This document shows positions 26,177 to 36,389 of a stretch of 64,000 nt of DNA, one piece after another. Under the pieces are notes generated by a model. It saw only the letters and a list, made by a program, of their open reading frames with translations, ran no database searches and was not told the DNA's origin. The DNA is from Bifidobacterium aesculapii (GTDB taxonomy: Bacteria > Actinomycetota > Actinomycetes > Actinomycetales > Bifidobacteriaceae): NCBI RefSeq assembly GCF_001417815.1, contig NZ_BCFK01000067.1, forward strand, positions 1 through 64,000, read 5' to 3'. How positions within the stretch are numbered: position 1 is the stretch's first letter; the number at the start of each line of letters is the position of its first letter. The translations under genes and the position numbers were made by a program.

Positions 26177-26743
26177 TCAGCGGGCGTCGAGCGCGGCGAC
26201 GATGTTCTTCTGGATCTCGTCGATGTCGCCGACGCCGTCGATGGCGACCAGCTGGCCACGGGACTTGTAGGTGTCGAGCAGCGGAGCGGTCTCCTTGGCG
26301 TAGGTGGCGAGTCGCTTGGCGATGGCCTCCGGGTTGTCGTCGGTGCGGCCCTGCTCCTCGGCGCGCTTGGCGATGCGCTGCATGAGCACGTCGTGGTCGG
26401 CGTCGAGGGCGACGACCGCGTCGAGCGGGGTGCCAAGCTCGGCGAGGATCGCGTCCAGTGCCTCGACCTGGGCGGCGTTGCGCGGGTAGCCGTCGAGGAT
26501 CCAGCCGTTCTTGGCGTCATCCTGGGCGAGACGGTCCTTGACGATGGAGTTGGTCAGCTCGTCCGGCACGAGTTCGCCCTTGTCGGTGTACTCGATGACC
26601 TTGAGGCCCAGCTCGGTCCTGCCCTTGATGTTGGCGCGGAAGATGTCGCCAGTGGAGATGGCGGGGATGCCGTAGTGCTCGGCGAGCAGCGCGGCCTGGG
26701 TGCCCTTGCCCACGCCCTGGGGGCCCATGATGAGAAGACGCAT
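26177..26743 (-). CDS. adk: Adenylate kinase
   Basis: Adk equilibrates ATP, ADP and AMP. The 188-residue protein is the short form lacking the large zinc-type lid, as in other actinobacteria. The P-loop is GPQGVGKGT (residues 7-15), with Gln where most have Pro. DGYPRN and the lid arginine region follow. It lies 121 bp after secY on the same strand and ends before a strong terminator. Confidence 0.97.
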   Translation of the reverse strand: MRLLIMGPQGVGKGTQAALLAEHYGIPAISTGDIFRANIKGRTELGLKVIEYTDKGELVPDELTNSIVKDRLAQDDAKNGWILDGYPRNAAQVEALDAILAELGTPLDAVVALDADHDVLMQRIAKRAEEQGRTDDNPEAIAKRLATYAKETAPLLDTYKSRGQLVAIDGVGDIDEIQKNIVAALDAR

Positions 26744-26863
26744 GGTCAGCTCCTGTTCTCGTTGGTTCTGAATGGTTCTCGTTGGTCGCTGATGTGGTGA
26801 CGATGACGCCTGACGCTCAGCGACCGGCGACGGTCGACGGCCCGTGACGGACCGTGATGACCG

Positions 26864-28198
26864 TCAGTGCTCCTTGTGGTCGATGTCCTCCAGGAGGAAG
26901 CCGGCGTACTGGAACTGTTCGGTCTGGGCCTTGGCCTGACGCAACGTGTCGAGGCCGACGCCCGCGATGATCAGGATGGTGGTGCCACCGAACGGCAGCT
27001 GGGTGTTGAGGCCCAGCGCCATGATGAGGACGGTCGGGATGAGGGCCACGAACAGCAGGTAGACGGCACCCACCGTGTTGAGGCGGTTCATCACGTAGCT
27101 CAGGTAGCGGCTGGTGGCGTTGCCGGCGCGGATGCCGGGGATGAAGCCGCCGTACTGCTTCATGTTGTCGGCGGTCTCGTCCGGGTTGAAGGTGATCTCC
27201 GTGTAGAAGAAGCAGAAGAACACGATCATCAGCGCGTACAGCGCGATGTACCACACGCTGGTGGTGTTCGCGAGGTTGGTGTTGATCCACTGCACCCACG
27301 ACTGGTCGGTCTTGCCGAACTGCGCGATCAGCGTCGGGATGGCGAGGATGGAGGAGGCGAAGATCGGCGGGATGACGCCGGACATGTTGATCTTCAGCGG
27401 CAGGTAGGTGGAGGAGCCGCCGTACATCTTGCGGCCGATCATGCGGCGCGTGTACTGCACCGGGATGCGGCGCTGGCACAGTTCGACAAAGTCGACGAAG
27501 ATCAGGATGACGACAAGCACGGACACGACGATTGCGAATTTGGTCCAGTCACCGTCGGTCCCGTTGGTGCCCCAGCCGATCTCCCACAGCTGCGGCAGGA
27601 AGCCGGAGCAGATGGACATGAAGATGAGGACGGACATGCCCTGGCCGATGCCCTTGTCGGTGATGAGCTCGGCCATCCACATGATGAGGCCGGTGCCGCC
27701 CGTCATGATGAGGACCATCACGACGAGGTTCCATACGGAGCCGTCGGGGATGACCTGGGAGCAGGCGTAGTTGAACAGCGCGCCGGAACGGGCGGTCACG
27801 AGGATCGTCGTGGACTGGAGGACGGCGAGGCCGATGGTGAGGTAACGCGTGTACTGCGTGAGCTTCGCCTCACCGGACTGGCCCTCCTTGTGCAGGGCCT
27901 CGAAGCGCGGGATGACGACGCGCAGCAGCTGGACGACGATGGACGCGGTGATGTACGGCATGACGCCGAGCGCGAAGATCGACAGCTGGAGCATGGCGCC
28001 GCCGGAGAAGAGGTTCACGAGCCCGATGAAGTTCTCCTGGCTGCCCTGCAGGGTGGGGACGCACTTCTGCACGACGGTGTAGTCGACGCCCGGGGTCGGG
28101 ATGAACGAGCCGATGCGATAAATAATGATGATGAAGAGGACGAAGAGAATCTTCTTCCTCAGTTCCTTCGTCTTCAGGGCCTGGATTAACGTCCTCAC
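26864..28198 (-). CDS. secY: Protein translocase subunit SecY
   Basis: SecY is the channel of the Sec translocon. The 444-residue protein shows ten hydrophobic segments, beginning after LIQALKTKELRKKILFVLF, with the plug and the conserved cytoplasmic loops (e.g. PVQYTRRMIGRKMYGG, then IPGIRAGNATSRYL). The GTG at 28198 has GGGAGG 8 nt upstream; longer in-frame readings start in a region without membrane character. A terminator and 222-bp gap separate it from rplO, so it begins a secY-adk unit of its own. Confidence 0.97.
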   Translation of the reverse strand: MRTLIQALKTKELRKKILFVLFIIIIYRIGSFIPTPGVDYTVVQKCVPTLQGSQENFIGLVNLFSGGAMLQLSIFALGVMPYITASIVVQLLRVVIPRFEALHKEGQSGEAKLTQYTRYLTIGLAVLQSTTILVTARSGALFNYACSQVIPDGSVWNLVVMVLIMTGGTGLIMWMAELITDKGIGQGMSVLIFMSICSGFLPQLWEIGWGTNGTDGDWTKFAIVVSVLVVILIFVDFVELCQRRIPVQYTRRMIGRKMYGGSSTYLPLKINMSGVIPPIFASSILAIPTLIAQFGKTDQSWVQWINTNLANTTSVWYIALYALMIVFFCFFYTEITFNPDETADNMKQYGGFIPGIRAGNATSRYLSYVMNRLNTVGAVYLLFVALIPTVLIMALGLNTQLPFGGTTILIIAGVGLDTLRQAKAQTEQFQYAGFLLEDIDHKEH

Positions 28199-28347
28199 CT
28201 GGAATCCTCCCACGCGCCCCAAGGCGCTACTGCGATGCTCATGTGTTCGTACTTGAACGCTAACGCACGAGCATATCGTATCGTGCCTACTTAGCGCCAA
28301 CAGCGGTGCCGATAACGGACCGCGCAATGTGTGTGTGACCATACGAA

Positions 28348-28380
28348 GAACCCTCTCGCTCACGAGGGGCGAGAGGGTTC
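28348..28380 (-). terminator. spc operon terminator (after rplO)
   Basis: GAACCCTCTCGC (28348-28359) pairs exactly with GCGAGAGGGTTC (28369-28380), 40 bp past the rplO stop. It separates the ribosomal run from secY-adk. Confidence 0.85.
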
Positions 28381-28420
28381 TCGTTGGTGTTGTCTCACCG
28401 AAACGGGTCGCTTAGGCGAC

Positions 28421-28873
28421 TCACGCTTCGACGATGCTGCCGCCGGCGGCCTCGATCTTGGACTTGGCGGAAGCGGAGGCCTTCACGCCCTTGAGCGTGA
28501 ACGCCACGTTGACGTCGCCGTCACCGAGGATCTTCACCGGGGCGTTGCCGCGAACGGCGCCCTTGGCGACCAGGTTCTCGACGGACACCTCGCCGCCCTC
28601 CGGGAAGAGCTCGACGAGACGCGCGATGTTGATGACCTGGAACTCGACGCGGAACGGGTTCTTGAAGCCACGGAGCTTCGGCAGGCGCATGTACAGCGGC
28701 AGCTGGCCACCTTCGAAGCCAGGACGCACGTGCGTGCGCTTGGTCTGGCCCTTGGCGCCACGGCCGGCGGTCTTGCCCTTCGAGCCCTCACCACGGCCGA
28801 CGCGGATGCGGTCGCGGTTGGCGCCCGGAGCGGGCTTGAGATCATGCATCTGCAGGATTTCGTTGTCAGCCAT
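28421..28873 (-). CDS. rplO: Large ribosomal subunit protein uL15
   Basis: The 150-residue uL15 has the Gly/Arg-rich N-terminal extension ([20 protein letters not shown]) that threads into 23S rRNA and the globular C-terminal part ([12 protein letters not shown]). It is the last gene of the spc cluster here; its stop is followed by a clear terminator. Two bases separate it from rpmD. Confidence 0.98.
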   Translation of the reverse strand: MADNEILQMHDLKPAPGANRDRIRVGRGEGSKGKTAGRGAKGQTKRTHVRPGFEGGQLPLYMRLPKLRGFKNPFRVEFQVINIARLVELFPEGGEVSVENLVAKGAVRGNAPVKILGDGDVNVAFTLKGVKASASAKSKIEAAGGSIVEA

Positions 28874-28875
28874 AA

Positions 28876-29058
28876 TCAGTCGACCTCCTCAACGGTGACC
28901 AGGTGGCGAACGACGTTCACCAGACCGCGGTTGGCCGGAGTGTCCGGGCGGACGACGGTCTTGCCGATCTTGTTCAGACCCAGGGTCTGAGCGGTGGCAC
29001 GCTGCTTCGGCGTGCGGTTCACGAGACCGTGGTGGAGCGTGATCTTCAGGTTAGCCAT
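28876..29058 (-). CDS. rpmD: Large ribosomal subunit protein uL30
   Basis: A 60-residue uL30 ([20 protein letters not shown], then [20 protein letters not shown]). It lies tightly between rpsE and rplO with gaps of 3 and 2 bp, as expected for a co-translated run. Confidence 0.97.
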   Translation of the reverse strand: MANLKITLHHGLVNRTPKQRATAQTLGLNKIGKTVVRPDTPANRGLVNVVRHLVTVEEVD

Positions 29059-29061
29059 GTA

Positions 29062-29808
29062 TCACTCACCATCCTTCGCTTCAGCGGCCTTGGCGGCCTG
29101 GGCTTCTTCACGGGCCTTGCGGGCCTCGGCGATGCCGGCGGCGCGGGCGCGCAGCAGGGCATCGGGAGCGACCTCGTTGAGGGCGAGACCACGACGGGCG
29201 GCGATCTCCTCCGGCTCCTCAAGCTGCTTGAGGGCGGCGACGGTCGCGCGGACCATGTTGATGGCGGTCGCGGAGCCCATGGACTTGGACAGCACGTCGG
29301 TGATGCCGGCGCACTCCATGACGGCGCGGACCGGGCCGCCGGCGATAACGCCGGTGCCGGGAGCGGCCGGGCGGAGCAGCACGGTGCCGGCGGCGTCGTG
29401 GCCGATCACCGGGTGGGTGACGGTGCCACGGACGCGAGGCACGGTGAACATGTGCTTCTTGGCGTCCAGCTGGCCCTTGGCGATGGCGGCAGGAACCTCA
29501 CGGGACTTGCCGTAGCCGACGCCCACGGTGCCGTTGCCGTCGCCGACCACCACGAGGGCGGCGAAGCTGAACGTACGGCCACCCTTGTGGGTCTTGGAGA
29601 CGCGGTTGATGGTCACGACGCGATCGAGGAGCTCATCGCCCTTGTTCTCTTCGCGACGGTTGCGACGCTCGCCACGGCGGCCCTCGCCGCGACGGCCGCC
29701 ACGACGGCCGCCACGACGCTCGTCGTTGGCGTTGTTCTCTTCAGCCGGAGCAGCCTGAGTGTTCTGAGTTTCTTCAGCCACTTGGGTTTCCTTCATTTCT
29801 TCGCTCAC
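29062..29808 (-). CDS. rpsE: Small ribosomal subunit protein uS5
   Basis: uS5 contributes to decoding accuracy and mRNA entry. Residues ~75-230 are the standard protein ([21 protein letters not shown], then [14 protein letters not shown]). The first ~70 residues are an added Glu/Asn/Gln then Arg/Gly-rich extension ([18 protein letters not shown]), giving 248 residues against ~167 in E. coli. The GTG start at 29808 overlaps the rplR stop by 4 nt; an ATG at 29796 is the alternative. Confidence 0.96.
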   Translation of the reverse strand: MSEEMKETQVAEETQNTQAAPAEENNANDERRGGRRGGRRGEGRRGERRNRREENKGDELLDRVVTINRVSKTHKGGRTFSFAALVVVGDGNGTVGVGYGKSREVPAAIAKGQLDAKKHMFTVPRVRGTVTHPVIGHDAAGTVLLRPAAPGTGVIAGGPVRAVMECAGITDVLSKSMGSATAINMVRATVAALKQLEEPEEIAARRGLALNEVAPDALLRARAAGIAEARKAREEAQAAKAAEAKDGE

Positions 29809-30176
29809 AGTGCCAGACCTCCCTCACGGGCGCCATCGGCGACGGCGGCGACACGGCCGGTGTACTTGTGACCACCACGGTCGAAGACGACGGCCTCGAT
29901 ACCGGCGGCCTTGGCCTTCTCGGCCACGAGCTCACCGACCTTCTTGGCGGCCTCGACCTTGGTGCCCTCGAAACCGGCGAAATCGGCGGTCAGGGTCGAC
30001 GCGGAGACCAGGGTGATGCCCTTGGTGTCGTCGACGATCTGGGCGACCATGTGGCGGTTGGAACGGGTGACCACCAGGCGCGGACGCTCGGGGGTACCGG
30101 AGATACGCTTGCGGATGCGGGCGTGACGACGCTTGAGCGCGACCTTCTTGCCCTTGCCGAAAATAGTGACGCTCAT
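29805..30176 (-). CDS. rplR: Large ribosomal subunit protein uL18
   Basis: The 123-residue uL18 binds 5S rRNA. Motifs [20 protein letters not shown] and the C-terminal [20 protein letters not shown] are standard. The ATG at 30176 is chosen because it starts the conserved region; upstream codons in frame run into the end of rplF. It overlaps rpsE by 4 nt. Confidence 0.97.
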   Translation of the reverse strand: MSVTIFGKGKKVALKRRHARIRKRISGTPERPRLVVTRSNRHMVAQIVDDTKGITLVSASTLTADFAGFEGTKVEAAKKVGELVAEKAKAAGIEAVVFDRGGHKYTGRVAAVADGAREGGLAL

Positions 30177-30177
30177 A

Positions 30178-30717
30178 TCACTTACCAGCCTTTCCAGCCT
30201 TGCGCAGAATATGCTCGTCGGCATACTTGACGCCCTTGCCCTTGTAGGGTTCCGGCTCGCGCAGCTTGCGGATGTTGGCGGCCACCTGACCGACCATCTG
30301 CTTGTCGATGCCCTCGACGACCACGTGGTTCGCGTCGGTCACCTTGAGCGTGATGCCTTCCGGCGGGTTGATGGTGATCGTGTGGGAGTAGCCAAGGAAG
30401 AACTCGATGCCCTTGCCCTTGGCGACGGCGCGGTAACCGGTGCCGACGATCTCCAGGGTCTTGGAGTAGCCGTCGTGCACGCCCTTGACCATGCCGGCCA
30501 TGATGGAGCGGGCCAGACCGTGCTTGGCACGGGTCGGACGCAGGTCGTCGGCGGGGGTGACGATGATCTCGTTGCCCTCGACGGCCGCGGTGATGCCTTC
30601 CGGAAGCGTGTAGCTGTCGGTGCCCTTCGCGCCCTTGGCTTCGAAGTGGGCGCCGTCGATCTTGACCTCAACGCCAGCGGGGATGGCGATGGGGAGCTTA
30701 CCAATATGCGATGCCAT
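30178..30717 (-). CDS. rplF: Large ribosomal subunit protein uL6
   Basis: The 179-residue uL6 sits near the factor-binding site. It begins [20 protein letters not shown] and contains the second-domain signature [11 protein letters not shown] at the C-terminal end. It lies between rpsH and rplR, with a 1-bp gap to the latter. Confidence 0.98.
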   Translation of the reverse strand: MASHIGKLPIAIPAGVEVKIDGAHFEAKGAKGTDSYTLPEGITAAVEGNEIIVTPADDLRPTRAKHGLARSIMAGMVKGVHDGYSKTLEIVGTGYRAVAKGKGIEFFLGYSHTITINPPEGITLKVTDANHVVVEGIDKQMVGQVAANIRKLREPEPYKGKGVKYADEHILRKAGKAGK

Positions 30718-30734
30718 GTGTCAGCTCTCCTTTC

Positions 30735-31133
30735 TCACCACACGTAGGCGACGATCTCGCCGCCGATGCCCCGGTCGAGGCATTCCTTCTGGGTCATCAG
30801 TCCCGACGAGGTCGAGATGATCGCGATACCGAGGCCACCGAGCGGCATCGGCAGGGAGTCGGACTTGGCGTAGCGACGCAGGCCCGGCTTGGAGATGCGC
30901 TTGATGCCCTGGATGGAACGCTCGCCGTTCGGGCCGTACTTGAGGGTGACCTCAAGGGTCTGGCCGACCTTCGCGTCCTTGGCGGTGAAGTCCTTGATGA
31001 AGCCTTCACGCTTGAGGATCTCGGCGATGTTCTTCTTGAACTTCGAGTACGGCATATCCACGGTTTCGTGCTTCGCCGCGCTCGCGTTACGCAGACGCGT
31101 GAGCATGTCTGCGATCGGATCTGTCATTGTCAT
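30735..31133 (-). CDS. rpsH: Small ribosomal subunit protein uS8
   Basis: The 132-residue uS8 ([22 protein letters not shown]-terminal [22 protein letters not shown]) binds the central domain of 16S rRNA and in other bacteria represses the spc operon. Two nearby ATGs (31133 and 31127) are possible starts; the first is used here. An 87-bp spacer with a hairpin separates it from rpsN. Confidence 0.97.
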   Translation of the reverse strand: MTMTDPIADMLTRLRNASAAKHETVDMPYSKFKKNIAEILKREGFIKDFTAKDAKVGQTLEVTLKYGPNGERSIQGIKRISKPGLRRYAKSDSLPMPLGGLGIAIISTSSGLMTQKECLDRGIGGEIVAYVW

Positions 31134-31173
31134 GTGGGCTATCGCCCTTTCTCGCCGTGGTTTCCGCCGCCCG

Positions 31174-31191
31174 CTCCCCTGTTCAGGGGAG
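31174..31191. repeat. Short hairpin in the rpsN-rpsH spacer
   Basis: CTCCCCTG (31174-31181) and CAGGGGAG (31184-31191) form a perfect 8-bp stem with a 2-nt centre. The same CTCCCCT/AGGGGAG arms occur at 21872-21889 in the repeat-rich gap. Its presence inside a ribosomal operon makes it a candidate processing or control hairpin. Confidence 0.6.
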
Positions 31192-31220
31192 CTGGGGCCG
31201 CGGACCTTCAGCGTCGATGT

Positions 31221-31406
31221 TTACCAACTGGACTTCGTAACGCCGGGCAGCTCGCCGCGGTGGGCCTTCTCACGAAGGCAGATGCGGCACAGGCCGAACT
31301 TGCGGTACACGGAATGGGGACGACCGCAGACCTGGCAACGCGTGTAGGCGCGCACCTTGAACTTCGGCTTGCCGGCCGCCTTGTTCTTAAGAGCGGTTTT
31401 TGCCAT
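31221..31406 (-). CDS. rpsZ: Small ribosomal subunit protein uS14, zinc-binding type
   Basis: The 61-residue uS14 carries the CxxC...CxxC zinc ribbon ([21 protein letters not shown]) and ends [10 protein letters not shown]. This short zinc form (rpsZ/rpsN type Z) is the one normally located in the spc operon. The ATG at 31406 (MAKTALKNK) matches the family start; upstream residues in frame do not. Confidence 0.97.
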   Translation of the reverse strand: MAKTALKNKAAGKPKFKVRAYTRCQVCGRPHSVYRKFGLCRICLREKAHRGELPGVTKSSW

Positions 31407-31407
31407 A

Positions 31408-31983
31408 TCAGTTCTCCTTGAAGGGGAAGCCAAGGTGCTTGAGCAGCGTGTAGGCTTCCTTGTCGTCCTTGGTGCTGGTCACCACGGTGATGTCCATGCC
31501 ACGCTGGTGGTCGATGGAATCCGGATCGATCTCATGGAACATGGACTGCTCGGTGAGGCCGAAGTTGTAGTTGCCCTGACCATCGAACTGGTGGCCGTTG
31601 ATGCCACGGAAGTCGCGGATGCGCGGCAGGGCGGTGTTCAGCAGACGATCGAGGAACTCCCACATGCGGTCGCCACGCAGGGTGACGTACGCACCGATGG
31701 CCTGGCCTTCGCGCAGGTGGAACTGGGCGACGGACTTCTTAGCCTTGGTGATCTTCGGCTTCTGGCCGGTGATCAGGGTGAGGTCCTTGACGGCGCCTTC
31801 GATGAGCTTGGAGTCGCGAGCGGCGGCACCCACACCCATGGAGACGACGACCTTCTGGACGCGAGCGACCTGCATCGGGTTGGAGTACTTGAACTCCTTC
31901 TCGAGCTCGGGGACGATCTGCTCGTTGTACTGCACCTTCAAGCGCGGGGTGGCCGGCGCTTCGACGGTAGTGGTGTCGGTCAT
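31408..31983 (-). CDS. rplE: Large ribosomal subunit protein uL5
   Basis: The 191-residue uL5 binds 5S rRNA and contacts the P-site tRNA. Motifs [16 protein letters not shown], and [17 protein letters not shown] near the C-terminus, are typical. It starts by overlapping the rplX stop by 4 nt. A single base separates it from rpsZ. Confidence 0.98.
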   Translation of the reverse strand: MTDTTTVEAPATPRLKVQYNEQIVPELEKEFKYSNPMQVARVQKVVVSMGVGAAARDSKLIEGAVKDLTLITGQKPKITKAKKSVAQFHLREGQAIGAYVTLRGDRMWEFLDRLLNTALPRIRDFRGINGHQFDGQGNYNFGLTEQSMFHEIDPDSIDHQRGMDITVVTSTKDDKEAYTLLKHLGFPFKEN

Positions 31984-32315
31984 GCCAGCTCCTTTCCGGA
32001 CTTCTTGGCGACGCGCACGCGCACGGTCTTCACCTTGCCGTCACGCGCCTCTTCCTTCACGATGACGCCCACGCGGGTCGGCTTGCCGGTCTCCGGGTCG
32101 ATGACCATCACGTTGGAGCGATGGATCGGAGCCTCGACGGAGACGATGCCGGACTGCTGGCCCTGCTGGGTGGCGCGCACGTGCTTCTTGACGATCTGAA
32201 CGCCTTCGACGATCAGACGGTCGTTCTTGAGGACGCGGAGGACCTTGCCTTCCTTGCCGCGATCCTTGCCGCGGATGACCTTCACCTGGTCGCCGCTCTT
32301 GATCTTGGCTACCAT
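31980..32315 (-). CDS. rplX: Large ribosomal subunit protein uL24
   Basis: The 111-residue uL24 begins with the KOW-type SH3 fold ([21 protein letters not shown]) and continues with [10 protein letters not shown]. It is an early assembly protein of the 50S subunit. It starts one base after the rplN stop and ends in a 4-nt overlap with rplE. Confidence 0.98.
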   Translation of the reverse strand: MVAKIKSGDQVKVIRGKDRGKEGKVLRVLKNDRLIVEGVQIVKKHVRATQQGQQSGIVSVEAPIHRSNVMVIDPETGKPTRVGVIVKEEARDGKVKTVRVRVAKKSGKELA

Positions 32316-32316
32316 G

Positions 32317-32685
32317 TCAGATCACCTCCGGGGCGAGGGACACGATGCGCATGAAGCGCTTGTCGCGCAGCTCACGAGCGATCGGTCCGAAGATACGAGT
32401 GCCCTTGGGTTCACGGCCGGAGCCGAGAATCACCGCGGCGTTCTCGTCGAACTTGATGTAGGAGCCGTCGACACGACGGTGCTCCTTGACGGTACGGACG
32501 ACGACGGCCTTGACCACATCGCCCTTCTTGACCGATCCGCCAGGGATCGCGTCCTTGACCGAGGCGACGATCACGTCGCCCAGGCCGGCATAGCGTCGCT
32601 TCGAACCGCCGAGCACGCGGATGGCAAGAATCTCCTTGGCACCCGTGTTGTCGGCGACATGAAGCCGCGTTTCCTGCTGAATCAT
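32317..32685 (-). CDS. rplN: Large ribosomal subunit protein uL14
   Basis: The 122-residue uL14 ([20 protein letters not shown]; central [11 protein letters not shown]) sits at the subunit interface and is the binding site of silencing factor RsfS. It is the first gene of the classical spc operon. A strong hairpin lies in the 112-bp gap between it and rpsQ. Confidence 0.98.
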   Translation of the reverse strand: MIQQETRLHVADNTGAKEILAIRVLGGSKRRYAGLGDVIVASVKDAIPGGSVKKGDVVKAVVVRTVKEHRRVDGSYIKFDENAAVILGSGREPKGTRIFGPIARELRDKRFMRIVSLAPEVI

Positions 32686-32718
32686 TGATTCTCCTTAGCC
32701 GAGCTGGTTCTCCCCGCA

Positions 32719-32771
32719 CACCGGGCGCGGTTGGAAAGACGCACAGAACATCTATCTAACCGCGCCCGGTG
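32719..32771 (-). terminator. Hairpin at the S10/spc operon boundary
   Basis: CACCGGGCGCGGTT (32719-32732) is the exact reverse complement of AACCGCGCCCGGTG (32758-32771). It lies between rpsQ and rplN, precisely where the S10 and spc operons divide in other bacteria. No long T-run follows on the minus strand, so partial termination or RNA processing is more likely than a full stop. Confidence 0.7.
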
Positions 32772-32797
32772 GACGGCGAGCCTTGCCGAACTTGTTT

Positions 32798-33067
32798 TTA
32801 CTTGGCGCGCTCGATGATGGATTCGAGACGCCAACGCTTGGTCTTGCTCAGAGGACGAGTCTCCATGATACTCACGAGGTCGCCAATGTGGGCCTCGTTG
32901 TGTTCGTCATGGGCCTTGACCTTCTTGGTGGTGCGGACGACCTTGCCGTACAGCGGGTGGGTCGAACGCTTCTCGAGCTCGACGGTGATCGTCTTGTCCA
33001 TCTTGTCGGACGTGACGTAACCACGACGAACCTTGCGGAAGTTGCGCTCCTGCTGCTCTTCAGCCAT
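32798..33067 (-). CDS. rpsQ: Small ribosomal subunit protein uS17
   Basis: The 89-residue uS17 has an OB fold ([19 protein letters not shown], then [19 protein letters not shown]). It is the last S10-cluster gene before the boundary hairpin. The ATG at 33067 (MAEEQQERN) is used; a GTG six bases upstream overlaps rpmC. Confidence 0.97.
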   Translation of the reverse strand: MAEEQQERNFRKVRRGYVTSDKMDKTITVELEKRSTHPLYGKVVRTTKKVKAHDEHNEAHIGDLVSIMETRPLSKTKRWRLESIIERAK

Positions 33068-33069
33068 GA

Positions 33070-33321
33070 TCACTGCTCCTTAGCGGTTTCGTCGGCCGGC
33101 TCAGAGGTGATGCCAAGCTCGCGCTCGCGCAGCACGGTGTACATGCGGGCGATGTCATGCTTGACGGCCTTGAGGCGAGCCGTGTTCTCGAGCTGACCGG
33201 TGGCGGACTGGAAGCGCAGGTTGAACAGCTCTTCCTTCGACTTCTTCAGGAAGCCTTCGATCTCCGCGTTGGTCTTCTCGTTGAGATTCTTGATCGAGTA
33301 TTCTTCGGTTCCGACTGCCAT
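33070..33321 (-). CDS. rpmC: Large ribosomal subunit protein uL29
   Basis: The 83-residue uL29 is a two-helix protein at the tunnel exit ([39 protein letters not shown]). The last ~15 residues are an acidic extension. It lies between rplP and rpsQ with gaps of 1 and 2 bp. Confidence 0.97.
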   Translation of the reverse strand: MAVGTEEYSIKNLNEKTNAEIEGFLKKSKEELFNLRFQSATGQLENTARLKAVKHDIARMYTVLRERELGITSEPADETAKEQ

Positions 33322-33322
33322 A

Positions 33323-33742
33323 TCAGATGTCACCGCCTTCACGAGCAATCACACGGCACTTCATGGGGAGCTTGTCGATGGCACGACGCAAAGCTTCCTT
33401 GGCGACGTCCTCGGAGACACCACCGATCTCGAACATCACGCGACCGGGGTGGATGTTGGCGATCCAGAACTCCGGAGTACCCTTACCGGAACCCATTCGG
33501 GCGCCGAGCGGGTGCTTGGTCAGCGGACGATCCGGGAAAATCGTGATCCACACGCGGCCACCACGCTTGATGTAGCGGGTCATGGCGATACGCGCGGCCT
33601 CGATCTGGCGGTTGGTCACGTAGGCCGGAGCCAGCGCCTGGATGCCGTAGTCACCGAAGTTGATCTCGTTGCCGCCCTTGGACATGCCAGAGCGCACGGG
33701 ACGGTGCTGCTTGCGGTACTTGGTCCTCTTTGGGATAAGCAT
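33323..33742 (-). CDS. rplP: Large ribosomal subunit protein uL16
   Basis: The 139-residue uL16 ([39 protein letters not shown]) helps shape the A site of the 50S subunit. The tip loop ARMGSGKG is intact. It follows rpsC by 6 bp. Confidence 0.98.
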   Translation of the reverse strand: MLIPKRTKYRKQHRPVRSGMSKGGNEINFGDYGIQALAPAYVTNRQIEAARIAMTRYIKRGGRVWITIFPDRPLTKHPLGARMGSGKGTPEFWIANIHPGRVMFEIGGVSEDVAKEALRRAIDKLPMKCRVIAREGGDI

Positions 33743-33748
33743 TCTTGC

Positions 33749-34549
33749 TCACTCCTTCGTTTCCGTGGCAGCGGGAGCCTCGGCGGCCTCGGCCTTGGGG
33801 GCCTCGGCGTTGCGGGCGGCACCGGCGTTGCGGTTGCCACGGCGCGGACGGCGATCGCCGCGACGGCCGGGACGGTTGTTCTGCTGGGCCTGCTGCTCTT
33901 CGAACTCACGTTCGGTCATGTCGCCCTTGTAGATCCAGACCTTGACGCCGATGCGGCCGTAGGTCGTCTTGGCCTCGAAGAAGCCGTAGTCGATCAGGGC
34001 GCGGAGGGTCTGCAGCGGGACGCGACCCTCGCGGTAGAACTCGGAACGGCTCATTTCCGCACCGCCGAGGCGGCCGGAGAGCTTGATGCGGATGCCCTTG
34101 GCACCGGCGCGCATGGCGTCCTGCTGGGCCTTGCGCATGGCGCGGCGGAAGGTGACGCGGTTGGTCAGCTGCTCCGCGATGCCCTGAGCGACGAGCTGGG
34201 CGTCCAGCGCGGCGTTCTTGACCTCGAAGATGTTGAGCTGGACCTGCTTGCCGGTCAGCTTCTCGAGCTTGGCGCGGACCTTCTCGGCCTCGGCGCCGCG
34301 GCGGCCGATCACGATGCCCGGACGGGCGGTGTGGATGTCGACGCGGACGCGGTCACGGGTGCGCTCGATGACGATCTTGCTCACGCCGGCGCGCTCGAGG
34401 TCCTTGTTCATCTCCTTGCGGATCTTGTCATCCTCAAGGACGAAGTCGCGGTAGCGCTCGCCGGCCTTGTTGGAATCGGAGAACCACTTGGAACGGTGGT
34501 TTTCGGTGACGCCCAAGCGGTAGCCAAAGGGATTGATCTTCTGACCCAT
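33749..34549 (-). CDS. rpsC: Small ribosomal subunit protein uS3
   Basis: uS3 forms part of the mRNA entry tunnel. The KH domain ([21 protein letters not shown]) and the C-terminal domain ([20 protein letters not shown]) are standard. The last ~55 residues are an Arg/Asn/Gly then Ala/Glu-rich extension, giving 266 residues against ~233 in E. coli. Two bases separate it from rplV. Confidence 0.97.
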   Translation of the reverse strand: MGQKINPFGYRLGVTENHRSKWFSDSNKAGERYRDFVLEDDKIRKEMNKDLERAGVSKIVIERTRDRVRVDIHTARPGIVIGRRGAEAEKVRAKLEKLTGKQVQLNIFEVKNAALDAQLVAQGIAEQLTNRVTFRRAMRKAQQDAMRAGAKGIRIKLSGRLGGAEMSRSEFYREGRVPLQTLRALIDYGFFEAKTTYGRIGVKVWIYKGDMTEREFEEQQAQQNNRPGRRGDRRPRRGNRNAGAARNAEAPKAEAAEAPAATETKE

Positions 34550-34551
34550 CT

Positions 34552-34911
34552 TTAGCGGTTTCCTTCCTTGTTGGCGACGACGACCGTGATGTGGGAGGTG
34601 CGCTTGTTGATACGAGCGGCACGGCCCTGGGCACGAGCGCGGAAACGCTTGAGCGTCACACCCTCGTCCACGTAGGTCTCCTTGATGACCAGGTCGTTCT
34701 CACGGAACGGCTCGCCGGCCTTGTCGGCCTTGACGCGCGCGTTGGCGATGGCGCTCTCGAGGACCTTGCGAACCGGGATGGACGCGTCCTGCGGAGCGAA
34801 CTTGAGGATGGTGATGGCTTCAGTCGCCTGCTTGCCTCGGATGAGGTCGACCATGCGGCGAGCCTTGCGCGGCGTCACGCGGACGTGACGGGCGATTGCT
34901 TTAGCTTCCAT
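34552..34911 (-). CDS. rplV: Large ribosomal subunit protein uL22
   Basis: The 119-residue uL22 ([20 protein letters not shown]; tunnel hairpin around [19 protein letters not shown]) lines the peptide exit tunnel, where loop changes affect macrolide sensitivity. The loop here looks ordinary. It lies between rpsS and rpsC. Confidence 0.98.
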   Translation of the reverse strand: MEAKAIARHVRVTPRKARRMVDLIRGKQATEAITILKFAPQDASIPVRKVLESAIANARVKADKAGEPFRENDLVIKETYVDEGVTLKRFRARAQGRAARINKRTSHITVVVANKEGNR

Positions 34912-34926
34912 AAGTCATTCTCTCCT

Positions 34927-35205
34927 TTAGCGGCGGGCCTTCTTGTCGTCCTTCACGTGACCCTTGAAGGTCTTCGTGGGGGCGAACTCACCGAGCTTGT
35001 GACCGACCATGGCCTCGGTGACGAACACCGGGACGTGCTTGCGGCCATCGTGGACAGCGAACGTGTGTCCGATGAAGTCAGGGGTGATCATCGAACGGCG
35101 GGACCACGTCTTGATGACGTTCTTGGTGCCCTTTTCGTTCTGCTCGTCGACCTTCTTCTGCAAGTGGGCGTCGACGAAGGGGCCCTTCTTGATGCTACGA
35201 GTCAT
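34927..35205 (-). CDS. rpsS: Small ribosomal subunit protein uS19
   Basis: The 92-residue uS19 ([40 protein letters not shown]) sits in the 30S head near the A-site tRNA. It follows rplB by 15 bp and precedes rplV by 15 bp in the standard S10 order. Confidence 0.98.
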   Translation of the reverse strand: MTRSIKKGPFVDAHLQKKVDEQNEKGTKNVIKTWSRRSMITPDFIGHTFAVHDGRKHVPVFVTEAMVGHKLGEFAPTKTFKGHVKDDKKARR

Positions 35206-35220
35206 CTCTTCGAATCTTCC

Positions 35221-36051
35221 TTACTTGCGGTTCTTGCCATTCGGACGACGACGAACAATCATCTTGTTCGAAGCCTTCTTCGGACGACGGGTACGAACCT
35301 CGCCCTTGCCCCACGGGGAAACCGGCGGCTTGCCACCGCGGGTACGACCGCCGTGCGGGTGGTCGACCGGGTTCATGGACTCACCACGGGTGATCGGGCG
35401 CTTGCCCATCCAACGGGCGCGGCCTGCCTTGCCGAGCTGGATGTTGGCGTGGTCCTCGTTGCCGACCTCGCCGACGGTCGCGCGGCAGCGGGCGTCGACG
35501 TTGCGGATCTCGCCGGACGGCATACGCAGCTGGGCGTAGGCGCCGTCCTTGGCGACGAGCTGGACGGAGGCACCGGCGGAGCGGGCGATCTTGGCGCCGC
35601 CGAGCGGCTTCAGTTCGATCGCGTGCACGACGGTACCGGTCGGGATGTTGCGCAGCGGCAGGTTGTTGCCCGGCTTGATGTCGGCCTGGGCGCCGGTCTC
35701 GATGACGTCGCCCTGCTTGATGCCCTTCGGCGCGATGATGTAGCGCTTCTCGCCGTCTGCGTAGTGCAGGAGGGCGATGCGGGCGGTGCGGTTCGGGTCG
35801 TACTCGATGTGAGCGACCTTGGCCGGCACGCCGTCCTTGTCCCAGCGACGGAAGTCGATGAGACGGTACTGGCGCTTGTGGCCGCCACCGCGGTGACGGG
35901 AGGTGATGCGACCGTAGGAGTTGCGACCGCCGGTCTTGGGGAGCGGACGGACGAGCGACTTCTCAGGCGTGGAACGCGTGATCTCGGAGAAGTCCGAGAC
36001 GGAGGCGTTGCGGCGGCCGGCGCTCGTCGGCTTGTAAACGCGGATAGCCAT
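35221..36051 (-). CDS. rplB: Large ribosomal subunit protein uL2
   Basis: The 276-residue uL2 is needed for subunit joining and peptidyl transfer. It carries [18 protein letters not shown] near residue 53 and the highly conserved [20 protein letters not shown] block, including the essential histidine, near residue 226. Confidence 0.98.
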   Translation of the reverse strand: MAIRVYKPTSAGRRNASVSDFSEITRSTPEKSLVRPLPKTGGRNSYGRITSRHRGGGHKRQYRLIDFRRWDKDGVPAKVAHIEYDPNRTARIALLHYADGEKRYIIAPKGIKQGDVIETGAQADIKPGNNLPLRNIPTGTVVHAIELKPLGGAKIARSAGASVQLVAKDGAYAQLRMPSGEIRNVDARCRATVGEVGNEDHANIQLGKAGRARWMGKRPITRGESMNPVDHPHGGRTRGGKPPVSPWGKGEVRTRRPKKASNKMIVRRRPNGKNRK

Positions 36052-36087
36052 AATGTAGTTCTTCCTTTAACTTTTCTCGGCTAACCT

Positions 36088-36384
36088 TCAGTTACCGAAG
36101 ATGTCGATGGTCTGGCCCTCGGCGACGGAGACGATCGCGCGCTTCTGGGAGACGCGGCGGCCGTAACCGGTGCGGGTGCGAGTGCGCTTGCCCTCACGGT
36201 TGAGGGTGTTGACCTTCGTCACCTTGACGTTGAAGATCTGCTCGATAGCCTGCTTGATCTGCACCTTGTTCGCGTTCGGGGCCACCACGAAGGTGTACTG
36301 GCCACGATCGGAGGCGGCGTAGCTCTTCTCGGACACGACAGGCTTGATGATGATGTCGTGAGCCGGCTTGTGAATAGCGACCAT
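36088..36384 (-). CDS. rplW: Large ribosomal subunit protein uL23
   Basis: The 98-residue uL23 ([40 protein letters not shown]) lies at the tunnel exit and docks trigger factor and SRP. The ATG at 36384 overlaps no neighbour and is 5 bp after rplD; a long in-frame upstream extension would run into rplD and is rejected. Confidence 0.97.
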   Translation of the reverse strand: MVAIHKPAHDIIIKPVVSEKSYAASDRGQYTFVVAPNANKVQIKQAIEQIFNVKVTKVNTLNREGKRTRTRTGYGRRVSQKRAIVSVAEGQTIDIFGN

Positions 36385-36389
36385 GAAAA

